Assembly (NCBI GenBank): GCA_018667915.1
Contig: JABIRI010000107.1
Location: forward strand, 1-41,430
Direction: 5' to 3'
Length of the DNA stretch: 41,430 bases
From: Opitutaceae bacterium
Lineage (GTDB): Bacteria; Verrucomicrobiota; Verrucomicrobiia; Opitutales; Opitutaceae
Both the position numbers and the translations under genes were made by a program. The notes under the pieces are model-generated. The model worked only from the letters and a program-made list of their open reading frames with translations, was not told where the DNA came from and searched no databases. Shown here piece by piece: positions 31,709 through 40,022 of this stretch; position 1 is the stretch's first letter; every line of letters begins with the position of its first letter.

Positions 31709-34204
31709 ATGCGATCGTCACGCATGCGCACGGTAGCGCTCATCGCATGGGGCCTTTTGGCCACGAACAGTGGCACGGCTGCAGAATCGTTCTCTCACCC
31801 CGCAGAGCTCGAACAATTTTTCGGAGACTACTGTATCTCATGTCACGGCCCGAAAAAGCAGAAGGGGGAACGCCGTCTCGACCAGTGGCAATGGCCGGTC
31901 ACCGACCATGATACCTTAGTCGCGGTCCAGGAGGTCATCGATATGCTCACCCTCGAGGATATGCCACCCGAGGATGCTAAAAAACAGCCGCCCACAGAAG
32001 CCGTGCGGGCCATGATCGACCAACTCACCAATCTCGCGGCCGACGGCCACGCCCACTTAGCCAGCACCGGCGGTGAGGTCGTGCTCCGCCGACTCAATCG
32101 CGAGGAATACCTCAACACCGTCGGCGATCTTTTCGGCATCAATATGATCATGTTCGACCCGACCACGGCCTTCCCCCGTGATCAGACAGTCGAACATCTC
32201 GACAATATCGGCGACACCCTACGCACCTCCGGGTATTTGCTTTCCCAATACTTGGAAGCCGCCGATGCCGTGGTGGAGAAAGCCCTGCGCGACGAACCTC
32301 CGCCCGCCGAACAGACGTGGCGCTTCACCGACAATTTCTACCAGCAACCCGAGCTCCGCTACTCGCACACCAAGGTCCATGACAATCAGTTCATCGGTCT
32401 CTACGAAGGCAAGGAGTCGATCCGGCACGAGGGAGGTTATGGCCCGCTCTACGAGTTCGCCGAGGGCGTCCCGGCCGATGGCTACTACGAGATCAAGATC
32501 AACGCCGAGGCCATGAACCGCGAGCATCCTTATGCTCAAAAGATTTTCCGCTCCGACCCCGCCAAACCTTTTCGGGTCGGAATCCGTCCCGGCCAAAACT
32601 GGATCGGTCCGCTCCATGAGCCTCAACCGATCGAACCGCTGTTGGGTGAAGTCGTGCTGCAAGATGGACCCGCCGATTGGTATACCTTCCGCGTCTGGCT
32701 AGATCAGGGGTTCACCCCTCGATTCACATTCCCCAACGGCGCGCTAAGTATCCGCAATACCTACGGGCGCGTGCTCCGGGACTACAACGACCAGTTCCCC
32801 GAGGAAGTGCGAGACACCAAGGGTATCGTAGAATTTCGCGCCGTCGTCATGCGCCACGGCTTCCTGCCGCACATCCGAATCCATGAGGTCGAGATCCGTG
32901 GTCCGCTTGATTCGCAATGGCCTTCCCGCAGCCAAAACCTGATCTACGGCAACGAGTCATTCGATCGCGACGGCATCCGTAATATGCTCACCCGCTTCGC
33001 CACCCGCGCCTACCGTCGACCCGTCACCGATGACGACGTCGATCGACTCATGCAGGTGGTGGATGTCCGCCTCGCCGCCGGCCATGATCCACGACAAGCG
33101 CTGAAGGATGGCTTGAAGGCAGCGCTCTGTTCACCCGCGTTTCTCTATCTCATCGAACCCGTCGATGCCGATGCTCCCACCCGCGAACTCGATGCCTATG
33201 CGGTGGCCAATCGACTTTCCTACTTCCTTTGGGCGACGATGCCCGACGAGGCTCTCAGAGCGAAAGCCGCAGATGGATCAATTCTCGAACCTGCGGTTCT
33301 TCGTAAAGAGACGCGCCGCCTCCTCGCGGATCCTAAATCGGAACGCTTTGTCACGCGCTTTACCGATGCTTGGCTGAACCTACGCAGTCTCGGCGACATG
33401 GCGCCTGATCGAGACATGTTCGCCGAATACTACGCCGAAAACCTGGAGTCGGCCATGAAACAGGAATCCCGCCTCTTCACCAAAGATCTACTGGATCGAA
33501 ACGACAGTGTGATCCGATTCATCGATGCAGACTACACCTTCGCCAACCGGTCACTGGCCCGACTCTACGATGCCCCCGAGGCCGTCCCTGCGGATCTTGG
33601 CCATCAATTCCACCGCATCAAACTCACCGATACCAAACGTCACGGTCTACTGGGGCAGGGCAGCGTATTAACCGTCACCGCAAACGGCATCGAAACCTCT
33701 CCGGTCACACGCGGGGTTTGGGTATTGGAAAATCTTCTCGGCACGCCTCCCGCTCCGCCACCCGATGACGTTCCCGCGATCGATCCCGACGTGCGCGGTG
33801 CAAGTTCCATCAGCGAAATCCTCGCCAAACATCGAGACACCCCGGCGTGTTACGACTGCCACCGTCGGATCGACCCACCCGGTTTTGCGCTCGAACACTT
33901 CGACCCCATCGGTCGGTGGCGGGAACACTATCCCAATAAACAACGGATTGAATTCGCATCGGATCTCCCCCCCGGCGACGCCTTCTCCGATGTTGCCGAA
34001 CTCAGCGCGCATCTCCTGGAGCGAAAGGATCAGTTCGCGCGCATGCTCGTCGAACGGCTGATGATGTTCGCCTGCGGGCGCCGTATGGAAGCCCTCGATC
34101 GTCCCGCCCTAGACTCAATCTTAGCCGCCACCGAAGACAACGAATACCGCTTCCGTGACCTAATCGAACAAATCGTCCTCAGCCCTCCTTTCCAAAACAA
34201 TTGA
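31709..34204 (+). CDS. DUF1592 family exported cytochrome-like protein (PSCyt1, DUF1587/1592/1588/1585)
   Basis: 831 residues with a signal peptide (about 1-25). A first heme site CISCH is at 42-46 in a planctomycete-type cytochrome domain. DUF1587-like LRRLNREEYLNTVGDLFG follows near residue 125, then a carbohydrate-binding-like central region (about 200-400), DUF1595/DUF1592 (YRRPVTDDDVDRLM; NRLSYFLWATMPDEAL), DUF1588 with a second CxxCH (CYDCH, 714-718) and DPPGFALEHFDPIG, and DUF1585 at the C-terminus. Exported and heme-binding; the reaction is unknown. It forms a two-gene unit with the DUF1552 gene. Confidence 0.93.
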   Translation: MRSSRMRTVALIAWGLLATNSGTAAESFSHPAELEQFFGDYCISCHGPKKQKGERRLDQWQWPVTDHDTLVAVQEVIDMLTLEDMPPEDAKKQPPTEAVRAMIDQLTNLAADGHAHLASTGGEVVLRRLNREEYLNTVGDLFGINMIMFDPTTAFPRDQTVEHLDNIGDTLRTSGYLLSQYLEAADAVVEKALRDEPPPAEQTWRFTDNFYQQPELRYSHTKVHDNQFIGLYEGKESIRHEGGYGPLYEFAEGVPADGYYEIKINAEAMNREHPYAQKIFRSDPAKPFRVGIRPGQNWIGPLHEPQPIEPLLGEVVLQDGPADWYTFRVWLDQGFTPRFTFPNGALSIRNTYGRVLRDYNDQFPEEVRDTKGIVEFRAVVMRHGFLPHIRIHEVEIRGPLDSQWPSRSQNLIYGNESFDRDGIRNMLTRFATRAYRRPVTDDDVDRLMQVVDVRLAAGHDPRQALKDGLKAALCSPAFLYLIEPVDADAPTRELDAYAVANRLSYFLWATMPDEALRAKAADGSILEPAVLRKETRRLLADPKSERFVTRFTDAWLNLRSLGDMAPDRDMFAEYYAENLESAMKQESRLFTKDLLDRNDSVIRFIDADYTFANRSLARLYDAPEAVPADLGHQFHRIKLTDTKRHGLLGQGSVLTVTANGIETSPVTRGVWVLENLLGTPPAPPPDDVPAIDPDVRGASSISEILAKHRDTPACYDCHRRIDPPGFALEHFDPIGRWREHYPNKQRIEFASDLPPGDAFSDVAELSAHLLERKDQFARMLVERLMMFACGRRMEALDRPALDSILAATEDNEYRFRDLIEQIVLSPPFQNN

Positions 34205-34244
34205 AAGTAAGAATCCCCTCCAACCGCCTCACCCCAAGCCAATC

Positions 34245-34274
34245 GTTCTCGTTCTCGTTCTCGTTCTCTTTCTC
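34245..34274. repeat. Hexamer tract GTTCTC
   Basis: Four perfect GTTCTC copies (34245-34268) followed by one degenerate TTTCTC, 40 bases after the DUF1592 stop. There is no coding function. Confidence 0.8.
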
Positions 34275-34381
34275 CGTTTCACCCAACTAGGTTTCCTTCT
34301 CTAAATGCAGCGCCTACCTTTCAGCAACCCACCCTTGCCATTCTTCGTTGAACAATCGTCCCGATCGATTCCTCTAAATTG

Positions 34382-35010
34382 ATGCAGGTTCACGCACCGA
34401 TTTCCAAAGAGTGGCGCAAGCGCATGATTTTCATGGGCTTCATGATCTGGGGCTCCGCCCTCTGGTTTGCCTACGACGGATACATCGCTTGGCCGGCGGA
34501 AGAAGAACGTTACCAAACCCTCGTCACCCTGACCGCCGACATTGTCGAAGAAGGCGACAAAATCACGGAGAAGAACCCCGACGTAAAACGCGCCTGGCAG
34601 ACCTACGCCGGGGAAAACGATCTCAAATCCAAAGTTCCTAAACATCGTTCGGAAGGTGACCTTTCCGGCCAACGAGGCATTGCTGGAGTTGGCGCCCTCA
34701 TCGGCCTAATCTTTACGGTTTGGTTCTGGCTACAACACCGCAAAAGCGTGCGCGCTGACGGTGAAATCATTACCGGCGCCAACGGTGAAAAGGTCGGGTT
34801 CGACAGCATCATCGAAACCGATCGGCGTAAGTGGGAAACCAAGGGTATCGCCTACGCGATCTACGAAAAGGACGGCAAAAACGGCGTCTCTGTCTCGACG
34901 ACCACAAGTTTATCGGCGCTGAAAAGATTCTCCTCGAAGCTGAACGGCGCATCAAAGCCCGGGCAGATACGGCGAGCGATGGCGAGACCGAGGTCACCAA
35001 CGACGCTTAG
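34382..35010 (+). pseudogene. Two-helix inner-membrane protein with an apparent -1 frameshift
   Basis: From ATG 34382 (MQVHAPISKEWRKRM) there are two membrane segments (about 15-35 and 98-118) and a soluble end. Near 34879-34885 the reading changes: in the starting frame the protein becomes low-complexity (SVSTTTSLSALK) and runs to 35203, 82 bases into the next gene. In the -1 frame it continues as LDDHKFIGAEKILLEAERRIKA and stops at TAG 35008-35010, giving about 209 residues. The second reading looks like real protein. Causes could be a lost base, an assembly error, or slippage at AAAAAC. I do not recognise the family. Confidence 0.65.
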
Positions 35011-35121
35011 GCCCTGCCAAATTACCCCAGAATTCCCGCGTGTAAAAACGTCGGTTGAATGTGTGCGCGTTGGTCTGGCCACCTTCGAAAGAACCCCACA
35101 TGGTCGGAATCCTACCCTATC

Positions 35122-36528
35122 ATGCGCCAGTTCTTGTTACTTGTTACTTGCTACGTGTTACTTCCGTTTAGCGGTTTTGCCGCCGATCGGCCCAACATCC
35201 TGATCTTCTTCATCGACGACATGGGTTACGGCGATCCGAGTTGCTTTGGCAACGAACTCGTCGAGACACCTCACATCGATAGCCTCGCCGCCGAAGGTCG
35301 CCGATTCACCAACTTCTACGTCAACTCGCCGATCTGTTCTGCCTCCCGGGTCGCCTTGAGCACCGGTCAGTATCAACAACGCTGGCGCATCCAATCCCAC
35401 CTCGCCAGCCGCAAAGCCAACGCAGAGCGGAAGATGGCGGACTACCTTGATCCTGCCGCGATCCACACCGCTCAGATTTTCCACGACGCGGGCTACCGCA
35501 CGGCTCATTTTGGCAAATGGCACATGGGCGGCGGACGCGACGTCGATGACGCGCCCCACCCCGCCGCTTACGGTTTTGAGGAGGCGCTGGTTTCCTTCGA
35601 AGGTCTTGGTGATCGCCTCCTCTTTGGCACCGGCAACTTGGACAAACAGAGCGCCGCACTCGGCCAGGGAAAAATCACCCAAGTCGAAAAACGCACCGCC
35701 ACTCAGCGCTACGTGGACCGCGCCCGGGAGTTCATCAGTCGCGAGGATGATCGCCCCTTTTACCTCGAACTGTTTCCCAACGACGTGCACGACAGGTTCA
35801 TTCCCACCGACGAGGCTGCTGCGAAATTTTCAGCCGTGACCGACAATCCCGAAGAACAAAAATTCTTCGCCGTGTTGACCGAGATGGATCGCCAAATCGG
35901 CCGCCTACTTGCACAGTTAGAAACCAACGGTCAGGTCGAAAACACCATCGTAATTTTCACCAGTGACAACGGCGCCACCGACTGGCCTCGCTACTACAAA
36001 GCGGGCATTGAACCACCCGGCTCCTCCGGGCCTTTCTTTGGCCGCAAGTGGAGTCTCTATGAAGGCGGTATCCGCATGCCCTTCATCATTCGATGGCCCG
36101 GCCACGTGCCCGCGCAAACGACCGACAACATAAGTGTCGTCGCCGCCTTCGACATCCAACCTACCTTGCTCGCCCTCACTGGAACACCCACGCCAAAAGG
36201 GAAACTCTACGACGGTCGCGATCGATCCGCCGTGCTCCTCGGCGAACCCGCGTTACGCGACTCCCCCGTCTTTTGGGAGTATGGCGCATATGGTAGCCTC
36301 GCCCCCGGCAAGGCCGAGCATGCCAGCCCGTATCTCGCCATGCGCCTCGGCAACTGGAAGTTCCTCATCAACCCCGATGGAACCGACCCGCAACTCTATG
36401 ATCTCTCCACCGACATCCGCGAGCAGCACAACCTTGTCGCCACTCACCCTGCCCTCGTCAATTTCCTCACCGAACGCACCCTAAAATGGTGGTCCGAAAT
36501 GAGCGCACACTATGCGCCTGATCTCTGA
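35122..36528 (+). CDS. Secreted type I sulfatase (Cys-type, CSASR)
   Basis: 468 residues from ATG 35122 (MRQFLLLVTCYVLLPFSGFAAD); an in-frame start at 35059 precedes the signal peptide and is rejected. The signal peptide core is encoded by heptamer repeats. Metal ligands D32-D33 (FIDDMGYGD), formylglycine motif CSASR with C72, GKWH with K132 and H134, and SDNG are present, so it should be active. The usual NVHTP histidine region reads NDVHDRF. It is the first of four sulfatases in a row on the plus strand and differs from them in the core motif. The stop is 22 bases before an inverted heptamer block. Substrate unknown; probably a sulfated polysaccharide. Confidence 0.93.
   Translation: MRQFLLLVTCYVLLPFSGFAADRPNILIFFIDDMGYGDPSCFGNELVETPHIDSLAAEGRRFTNFYVNSPICSASRVALSTGQYQQRWRIQSHLASRKANAERKMADYLDPAAIHTAQIFHDAGYRTAHFGKWHMGGGRDVDDAPHPAAYGFEEALVSFEGLGDRLLFGTGNLDKQSAALGQGKITQVEKRTATQRYVDRAREFISREDDRPFYLELFPNDVHDRFIPTDEAAAKFSAVTDNPEEQKFFAVLTEMDRQIGRLLAQLETNGQVENTIVIFTSDNGATDWPRYYKAGIEPPGSSGPFFGRKWSLYEGGIRMPFIIRWPGHVPAQTTDNISVVAAFDIQPTLLALTGTPTPKGKLYDGRDRSAVLLGEPALRDSPVFWEYGAYGSLAPGKAEHASPYLAMRLGNWKFLINPDGTDPQLYDLSTDIREQHNLVATHPALVNFLTERTLKWWSEMSAHYAPDL
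35131..35166. repeat. Heptamer-repeat block inside sulfatase signal-peptide codons
   Basis: Units CTTGTTA, CTTGTTA, CTTGCTA, CGTGTTA, then CTTCCG. Its reverse complement matches 36551-36586 at 32 of 36 positions, with the same number of units. Confidence 0.85.
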
Positions 36529-36550
36529 TCGCGCTAAGGAACAAACCTAT

Positions 36551-36586
36551 CGGAAGTAACAAGTATCAGGTATCAAGTAACAAGAA
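36551..36586. repeat. Inverted heptamer block after the sulfatase gene
   Basis: CGGAAG, then TAACAAG, TATCAGG, TATCAAG, TAACAAGAA: the inverted partner of 35131-36166-side block at 35131-35166. The pair encloses nearly the whole sulfatase gene. Confidence 0.85.
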
Positions 36587-36685
36587 AACCACTCCAACGC
36601 ACCGGGCTCATCCAACTTCGCCAAGGCGCCGTCGGACAAGCCGAGCCCGACTACAAACCAAACATTTTCCCGCAAATCGATGTAG

Positions 36686-36704
36686 CCGGGGTCGCTGACC
36701 CCGG
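36686..36704. repeat. Perfect palindrome, REP-like
   Basis: CCGGGGTC (36686-36693), loop GCT, GACCCCGG (36697-36704), preceded by TGTAG. There is no T-run. It is part of a 358-base non-coding gap (36529-36886) that also holds a second palindrome and two degenerate direct repeats. Confidence 0.7.
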
Positions 36705-36736
36705 TCCCCATCTTTACCTCCACCACTCCGACGTGG

Positions 36737-36755
36737 GTCGGGCTTTACGCCCGAC
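36737..36755. repeat. Second REP-like palindrome
   Basis: GTCGGGC (36737-36743), loop TTTAC, GCCCGAC (36749-36755), 33 bases after the previous palindrome. Together they look like extragenic palindromic repeats rather than terminators. Confidence 0.7.
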
Positions 36756-36772
36756 ATCCCCCTGCCCCTCCG

Positions 36773-36880
36773 TTTCGTGTCCTTCGTGTAATGTCAGGCC
36801 ATTCACTCCGTTCATAGACGTGGTTAATAAATCAATCCTGCCTCAACGAATCTGAGTCCATCTGTGAAATCTGTGGTTAA
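36773..36880. repeat. Two degenerate direct-repeat stretches upstream of a sulfatase
   Basis: TTTCGTGTCCTTCGTGTA (36773-36790) and three ATCTGxGxx units (36850-36880) ending six bases before the sulfatase ATG. Neither encodes a protein. The second stretch forms the 5' leader of the gene. Confidence 0.5.
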
Positions 36881-36886
36881 AATTCT

Positions 36887-38299
36887 ATGCTGCCCCTCCA
36901 TCTTAAACCCCTGCTACTTGCTACTTGCGGCTTGTTCTTCCCGATCGTCGGCTTCGCCGCCGATCGGCCGAGTATCGTTCTCATCGTGGCCGACGATCTA
37001 GGTTACGGCGACGTCGGTTTCCACGGAAGCGACATCCAGACGCCGAACCTCGACCAACTCGCCGCGACCGGTGTCAGTCTTGAACAATTCTACGTCGCGC
37101 CCATGTGCTCCCCCACCCGCGCGGGCCTCATGACCGGACGCTATCCCCTGCGGTTTGGCATGATGCGCGCGGTCATCCCGCCCCAACGCGATTTTGGGCT
37201 CGATCCCACGGAGACCATTTTGCCTGAGTTCCTGCGCGACGCGGGTTACGCCCATCGGGGCATTTTCGGCAAATGGCACCTCGGCCATGCTCAGCAAAAA
37301 TGGCGCCCAACGTCGCAGGGATTCACGATATTCGAAGGTTGTCTGAACGGCGCCGTCGATTACTTCACCCAAGACCGCGAAGGCGAACGCGATTGGCATC
37401 TCAACAACGGCACCAGCCCCCGCACCGGTTACACCACCGATCTGATCGGCGATGCCGCGGTTGAGTTCATCGCATCGATTCCGGCCGACGAACCCTACTT
37501 CGCATACGTGCCGTTCACGGCTCCCCATTCTCCCTTTCAAGCCAAACCCGAAGACCTCGCCAAATATCCCGATCGGCCGGAGGGCAGAGTCCGCACCTTC
37601 GCCGCCATGGTCGATTCGATGGATCAAGCGATCGGTCGCATTCTAAAAACGGTCGAAGATCGCACGGATGCCGCCAATACGATCGTGCTCTTCATGAGCG
37701 ACAATGGCGGGGTCAACAAAGTCGGAGACAACGGCCCCCAACGCGGCGCCAAACTCACTGTCTATCAAGGCGGCATCCGCGTCGCCGCAGTCGCTCGCTG
37801 GCCCGCAGGTGGCATTGTGGGCGGGGGCACTTCAAACGCCCGCATCGGTTACATCGACATCCTGCCCACGCTCCTTTCCGCCATCGGCCACCATGCCTCT
37901 CCCCGGAAACCAATCGACGGCGTGGACGCATTGGCTGCCATCCGTGGTAATGCGACCTTACCCGACCGGGCTTGGCTCACCTATTTGGATCAAAACGACG
38001 ATGCACGCGAGCGGTTCGCGTTGAACCACGACAACTACAAACTCGTGGTGCAACGGGATGCCACCGACGCGACCCTAAGCCGCCCCGCCCAGATCGAGCT
38101 TTTCGATATCTCAGATGACCCCTCGGAATCGAACAATCTCGCCAACACCGACGCCCCAACGCTCGCCGAACTGAATTCTGCGTTGGAGAATCTGATGAAA
38201 CTGAAGTCTACCTCGCAAGTCAGCCGCTTCCGCGAAGGTCGAGACGGATTCAAAGCTCCGGCCGATTGGCAGATACCGAGCGCTGCGCGCTCGAAGTAA
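36887..38299 (+). CDS. Secreted type I sulfatase (Cys-type), arylsulfatase B-like
   Basis: 470 residues with signal peptide MLPLHLKPLLLATCGLFFPIVGFA cut near residue 25. Ligands D36-D37 (VADDLGYGD), formylglycine motif CSPTRAGLMTGRYP with C74, FGKWHLGH, APHSPF histidine, and SDNGG are all present; YVAPMCSPTRAGLMTGRYP is the pattern of arylsulfatase B-type enzymes. The signal codons carry a decayed heptamer block (36911-36943), and the stop codon TAA (38297-38299) lies inside the downstream heptamer block. A long hairpin with a short T-run follows at 38364. Confidence 0.93.
   Translation: MLPLHLKPLLLATCGLFFPIVGFAADRPSIVLIVADDLGYGDVGFHGSDIQTPNLDQLAATGVSLEQFYVAPMCSPTRAGLMTGRYPLRFGMMRAVIPPQRDFGLDPTETILPEFLRDAGYAHRGIFGKWHLGHAQQKWRPTSQGFTIFEGCLNGAVDYFTQDREGERDWHLNNGTSPRTGYTTDLIGDAAVEFIASIPADEPYFAYVPFTAPHSPFQAKPEDLAKYPDRPEGRVRTFAAMVDSMDQAIGRILKTVEDRTDAANTIVLFMSDNGGVNKVGDNGPQRGAKLTVYQGGIRVAAVARWPAGGIVGGGTSNARIGYIDILPTLLSAIGHHASPRKPIDGVDALAAIRGNATLPDRAWLTYLDQNDDARERFALNHDNYKLVVQRDATDATLSRPAQIELFDISDDPSESNNLANTDAPTLAELNSALENLMKLKSTSQVSRFREGRDGFKAPADWQIPSAARSK
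36911..36943. repeat. Heptamer block in signal-peptide codons of the third sulfatase
   Basis: Units CTTGCTA, CTTGCGG, CTTGTTC, then TTCCCG; more decayed than the block at 35131. Confidence 0.65.
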
Positions 38300-38330
38300 C
38301 AATTTCCAAGTATCAAGTCACAAGTCACCA
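38292..38330. repeat. Inverted heptamer block at the stop of the third sulfatase
   Basis: CGAAGTAACAA, then AAGTATC, AAGTCAC, AAGTCAC. The sulfatase stop codon is the TAA of the first unit. Confidence 0.75.
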
Positions 38331-38363
38331 AACGTAAACTTACCCCCGGGATCATATCGTTAG

Positions 38364-38407
38364 AAAGTTAGTTACGTCCCGCCTTGCGGGCCGTAACTAA
38401 CTTTTTC
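38364..38407 (+). terminator. Long hairpin after the third sulfatase
   Basis: AAAGTTAGTTACG (38364-38376) pairs over 13 bases with CGTAACTAACTTT (38392-38404). Inside it CCCGC/GCGGG (38378-38382 and 38386-38390) pairs around loop CTT. It is followed by TTTCC. It works as a terminator on paper, but its length and its TTAGTTAC ends also resemble a small palindromic mobile repeat. Confidence 0.65.
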
Positions 38408-38499
38408 CGACCTACCCCCTTCCAACCGCGTCCGCTCCCCCTCCCGGCACCCTACCACCCCTCCCAATCGCCTTCCCCTACCTGCCCAGGCCTCTACCC

Positions 38500-39879
38500 A
38501 TGCTATCCCATCGTTCTAAAATCCTGATACTTGTTACGTGCTGCTTGTTACTTCCGCTCTGCGGCAACGCTGCTGAGCGGCTGAATCTCGTCGTAATCCT
38601 CGCCGATGATTTCTCGCACAGCGACGCCTCCCTCTACGGCGGCCAAGCCGCTACCCCGCACATGGAGCGACTGGCCACCGAAGGTATGACGTTCTCACGG
38701 ACATTTCAGTCCGCTCCGATGTGCTCGCCCACGCGCCAAGCCCTCTACACCGCACTTCATCCGGTAAAATCCGGAGCGTGGCCCAACCACGCCTACGTCT
38801 ACGATCACGTCCGCAGCGTTCCTCACTTCCTTCTGGAAAGCGGCTACCGCGCCGCTCTTTCCGGCAAGACCCACTACAACCCACACGAAAACTTTCCCTT
38901 CGAACGCCTGCAGGGAGAAAAATGGACCAACAATCCAAATTTTGGCGAGGTCGACAAATTCCTCAGCGAGTGCGTCACCAACGATACGCCCTTCGGACTT
39001 TTTCTCACATCCAACGAACCGCATACGCCTTGGAATAAAGGCGACGCGTCAGCCTACCCGCCGGACGAACTCGTGCTCCCCACGCCGCTTGTCGACACGC
39101 CCAAGACCCGCACCGATTTTTCCGCCTACCTCGCTGAGATCACTTACTTCGATTCTCAGGTGGGCGAAGCACTCGCGGCGCTCGAAAAACACGGCCTCGT
39201 CGATGATACGATTGTCATCGTGCTAACCGAACAGGGGAACGCGTTCCCCTTTGCCAAATGGACCTGTTACGATATTGGAATCGGCTCCGGCATGGTAATC
39301 CGCTGGCCGGGAAAAGTCGCCGCTGGCTCAACAAGTGATGCCCTCATCGAATACGTCGACATCGTGCCCACGTTCTTGGACGCCGCCGGCTTGCCGATCC
39401 CTGACGGACTCGATGGCCAATCCTTCCAAGCGGTGCTGACGGGGAAATCCACCACGCACAAAGACTACGCCTACGGCCTGCAAACCTCCACCGGCATCAA
39501 CGAGTTTCCGGGCTACTACGGCATCCGCACCGTGCGCGATGAACGCTACCGCTACATCCGCAACCTCACGCCATGGGTCTCGTTTCGAAACGCCGTTTTC
39601 CGCAACGACTACTGGAACGAATGGGTAGACGCAGCCGCAGCTGGAGAACCCGAAGCCATGTTCGCCGTCCGACGCTACCAACACCGCCCCGCCGAAGAAC
39701 TCTACGACTGCATGGCCGACCCCTGGAACCGACACAACCTGATCGACGATCCGGCTTTCGCATCTGTGAAGGCCCGCCTGTCCGGCAAGCTCGAAGCGTG
39801 GATGGAAGAGCAAGGCGACCAAGGCCACGCCACCGAGATCGAAGCCTTCCACCGCATCTGGAAAAACCGAGAAAAGTAG
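38500..39879 (+). CDS. Secreted type I sulfatase (Cys-type), EQG variant
   Basis: 459 residues with signal peptide MLSHRSKILILVTCCLLLPLCGNAA. Ligands D36-D37 (LADDFSHSD), formylglycine motif CSPTR with C75, GKTHYNPH with K123 and H125, EPHTPW with H175. The usual SD(N/H)G calcium site reads TEQGN (E244-Q245), followed by FPFAKWTCYD with K253. The same change occurs in the next sulfatase, so it is a subfamily trait, not damage. It is a close paralogue of the gene at 40023 (shared PMCxPTR, ALHPV/GLHPV, NHxxVY, EPHTPW/QPHTPW, FPFxKWTCY). The leader before the ATG is strongly pyrimidine-rich. Confidence 0.92.
   Translation: MLSHRSKILILVTCCLLLPLCGNAAERLNLVVILADDFSHSDASLYGGQAATPHMERLATEGMTFSRTFQSAPMCSPTRQALYTALHPVKSGAWPNHAYVYDHVRSVPHFLLESGYRAALSGKTHYNPHENFPFERLQGEKWTNNPNFGEVDKFLSECVTNDTPFGLFLTSNEPHTPWNKGDASAYPPDELVLPTPLVDTPKTRTDFSAYLAEITYFDSQVGEALAALEKHGLVDDTIVIVLTEQGNAFPFAKWTCYDIGIGSGMVIRWPGKVAAGSTSDALIEYVDIVPTFLDAAGLPIPDGLDGQSFQAVLTGKSTTHKDYAYGLQTSTGINEFPGYYGIRTVRDERYRYIRNLTPWVSFRNAVFRNDYWNEWVDAAAAGEPEAMFAVRRYQHRPAEELYDCMADPWNRHNLIDDPAFASVKARLSGKLEAWMEEQGDQGHATEIEAFHRIWKNREK
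38524..38556. repeat. Heptamer block in signal-peptide codons of the fourth sulfatase
   Basis: Units CTTGTTA, CGTGCTG, CTTGTTA, then CTTCCG. The 21 bases 38545-38565 are identical to 40047-40067 in the next sulfatase. Confidence 0.75.
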
Positions 39880-39910
39880 CCCCTGCCTCTCAACTCAAAG
39901 ACCGCCCGCC

Positions 39911-39973
39911 GGGGTCAGGTCGTAAACAAGTTCTACGAAGCAACGTGAAGTAAACTTGTTACGACCTGACCCC
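39911..39973. repeat. Long inverted repeat, REP/MITE-like hairpin
   Basis: A 22-base arm (39911-39932, beginning GGGGTCAGGTCGTAA) and a 21-base arm (39953-39973) are perfect reverse complements except for one extra A in the first arm. A 20-base loop separates them. It lies in the 143-base gap between two sulfatase genes. Arms beginning GGGGTCAGGTC are, as I recall, common in REP elements moved by REP-associated tyrosine transposases; no such transposase gene is in the window. Confidence 0.8.
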
Positions 39974-40022
39974 TTCCAAAACCAGCCGCTCCCCACCACC
40001 GCGCAATCCACGGTCACCACCC

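Noticed and set aside
34879-34885. Programmed -1 ribosomal frameshifting
   Set aside because: The site is CAAAAAC, not a full X-XXY-YYZ heptamer, and no following pseudoknot was recognised; kept only as one option.
34893-35203. C-terminal extension of the small membrane protein into the sulfatase
   Set aside because: Its sequence is low-complexity and overlaps the sulfatase signal peptide; the -1 frame with stop at 35010 is better.
35158-35790. Minus frames opposite the sulfatases (also 36998-37627, 39328-39852 and 3831-4382)
   Set aside because: All are shadows of conserved sulfatase codons.
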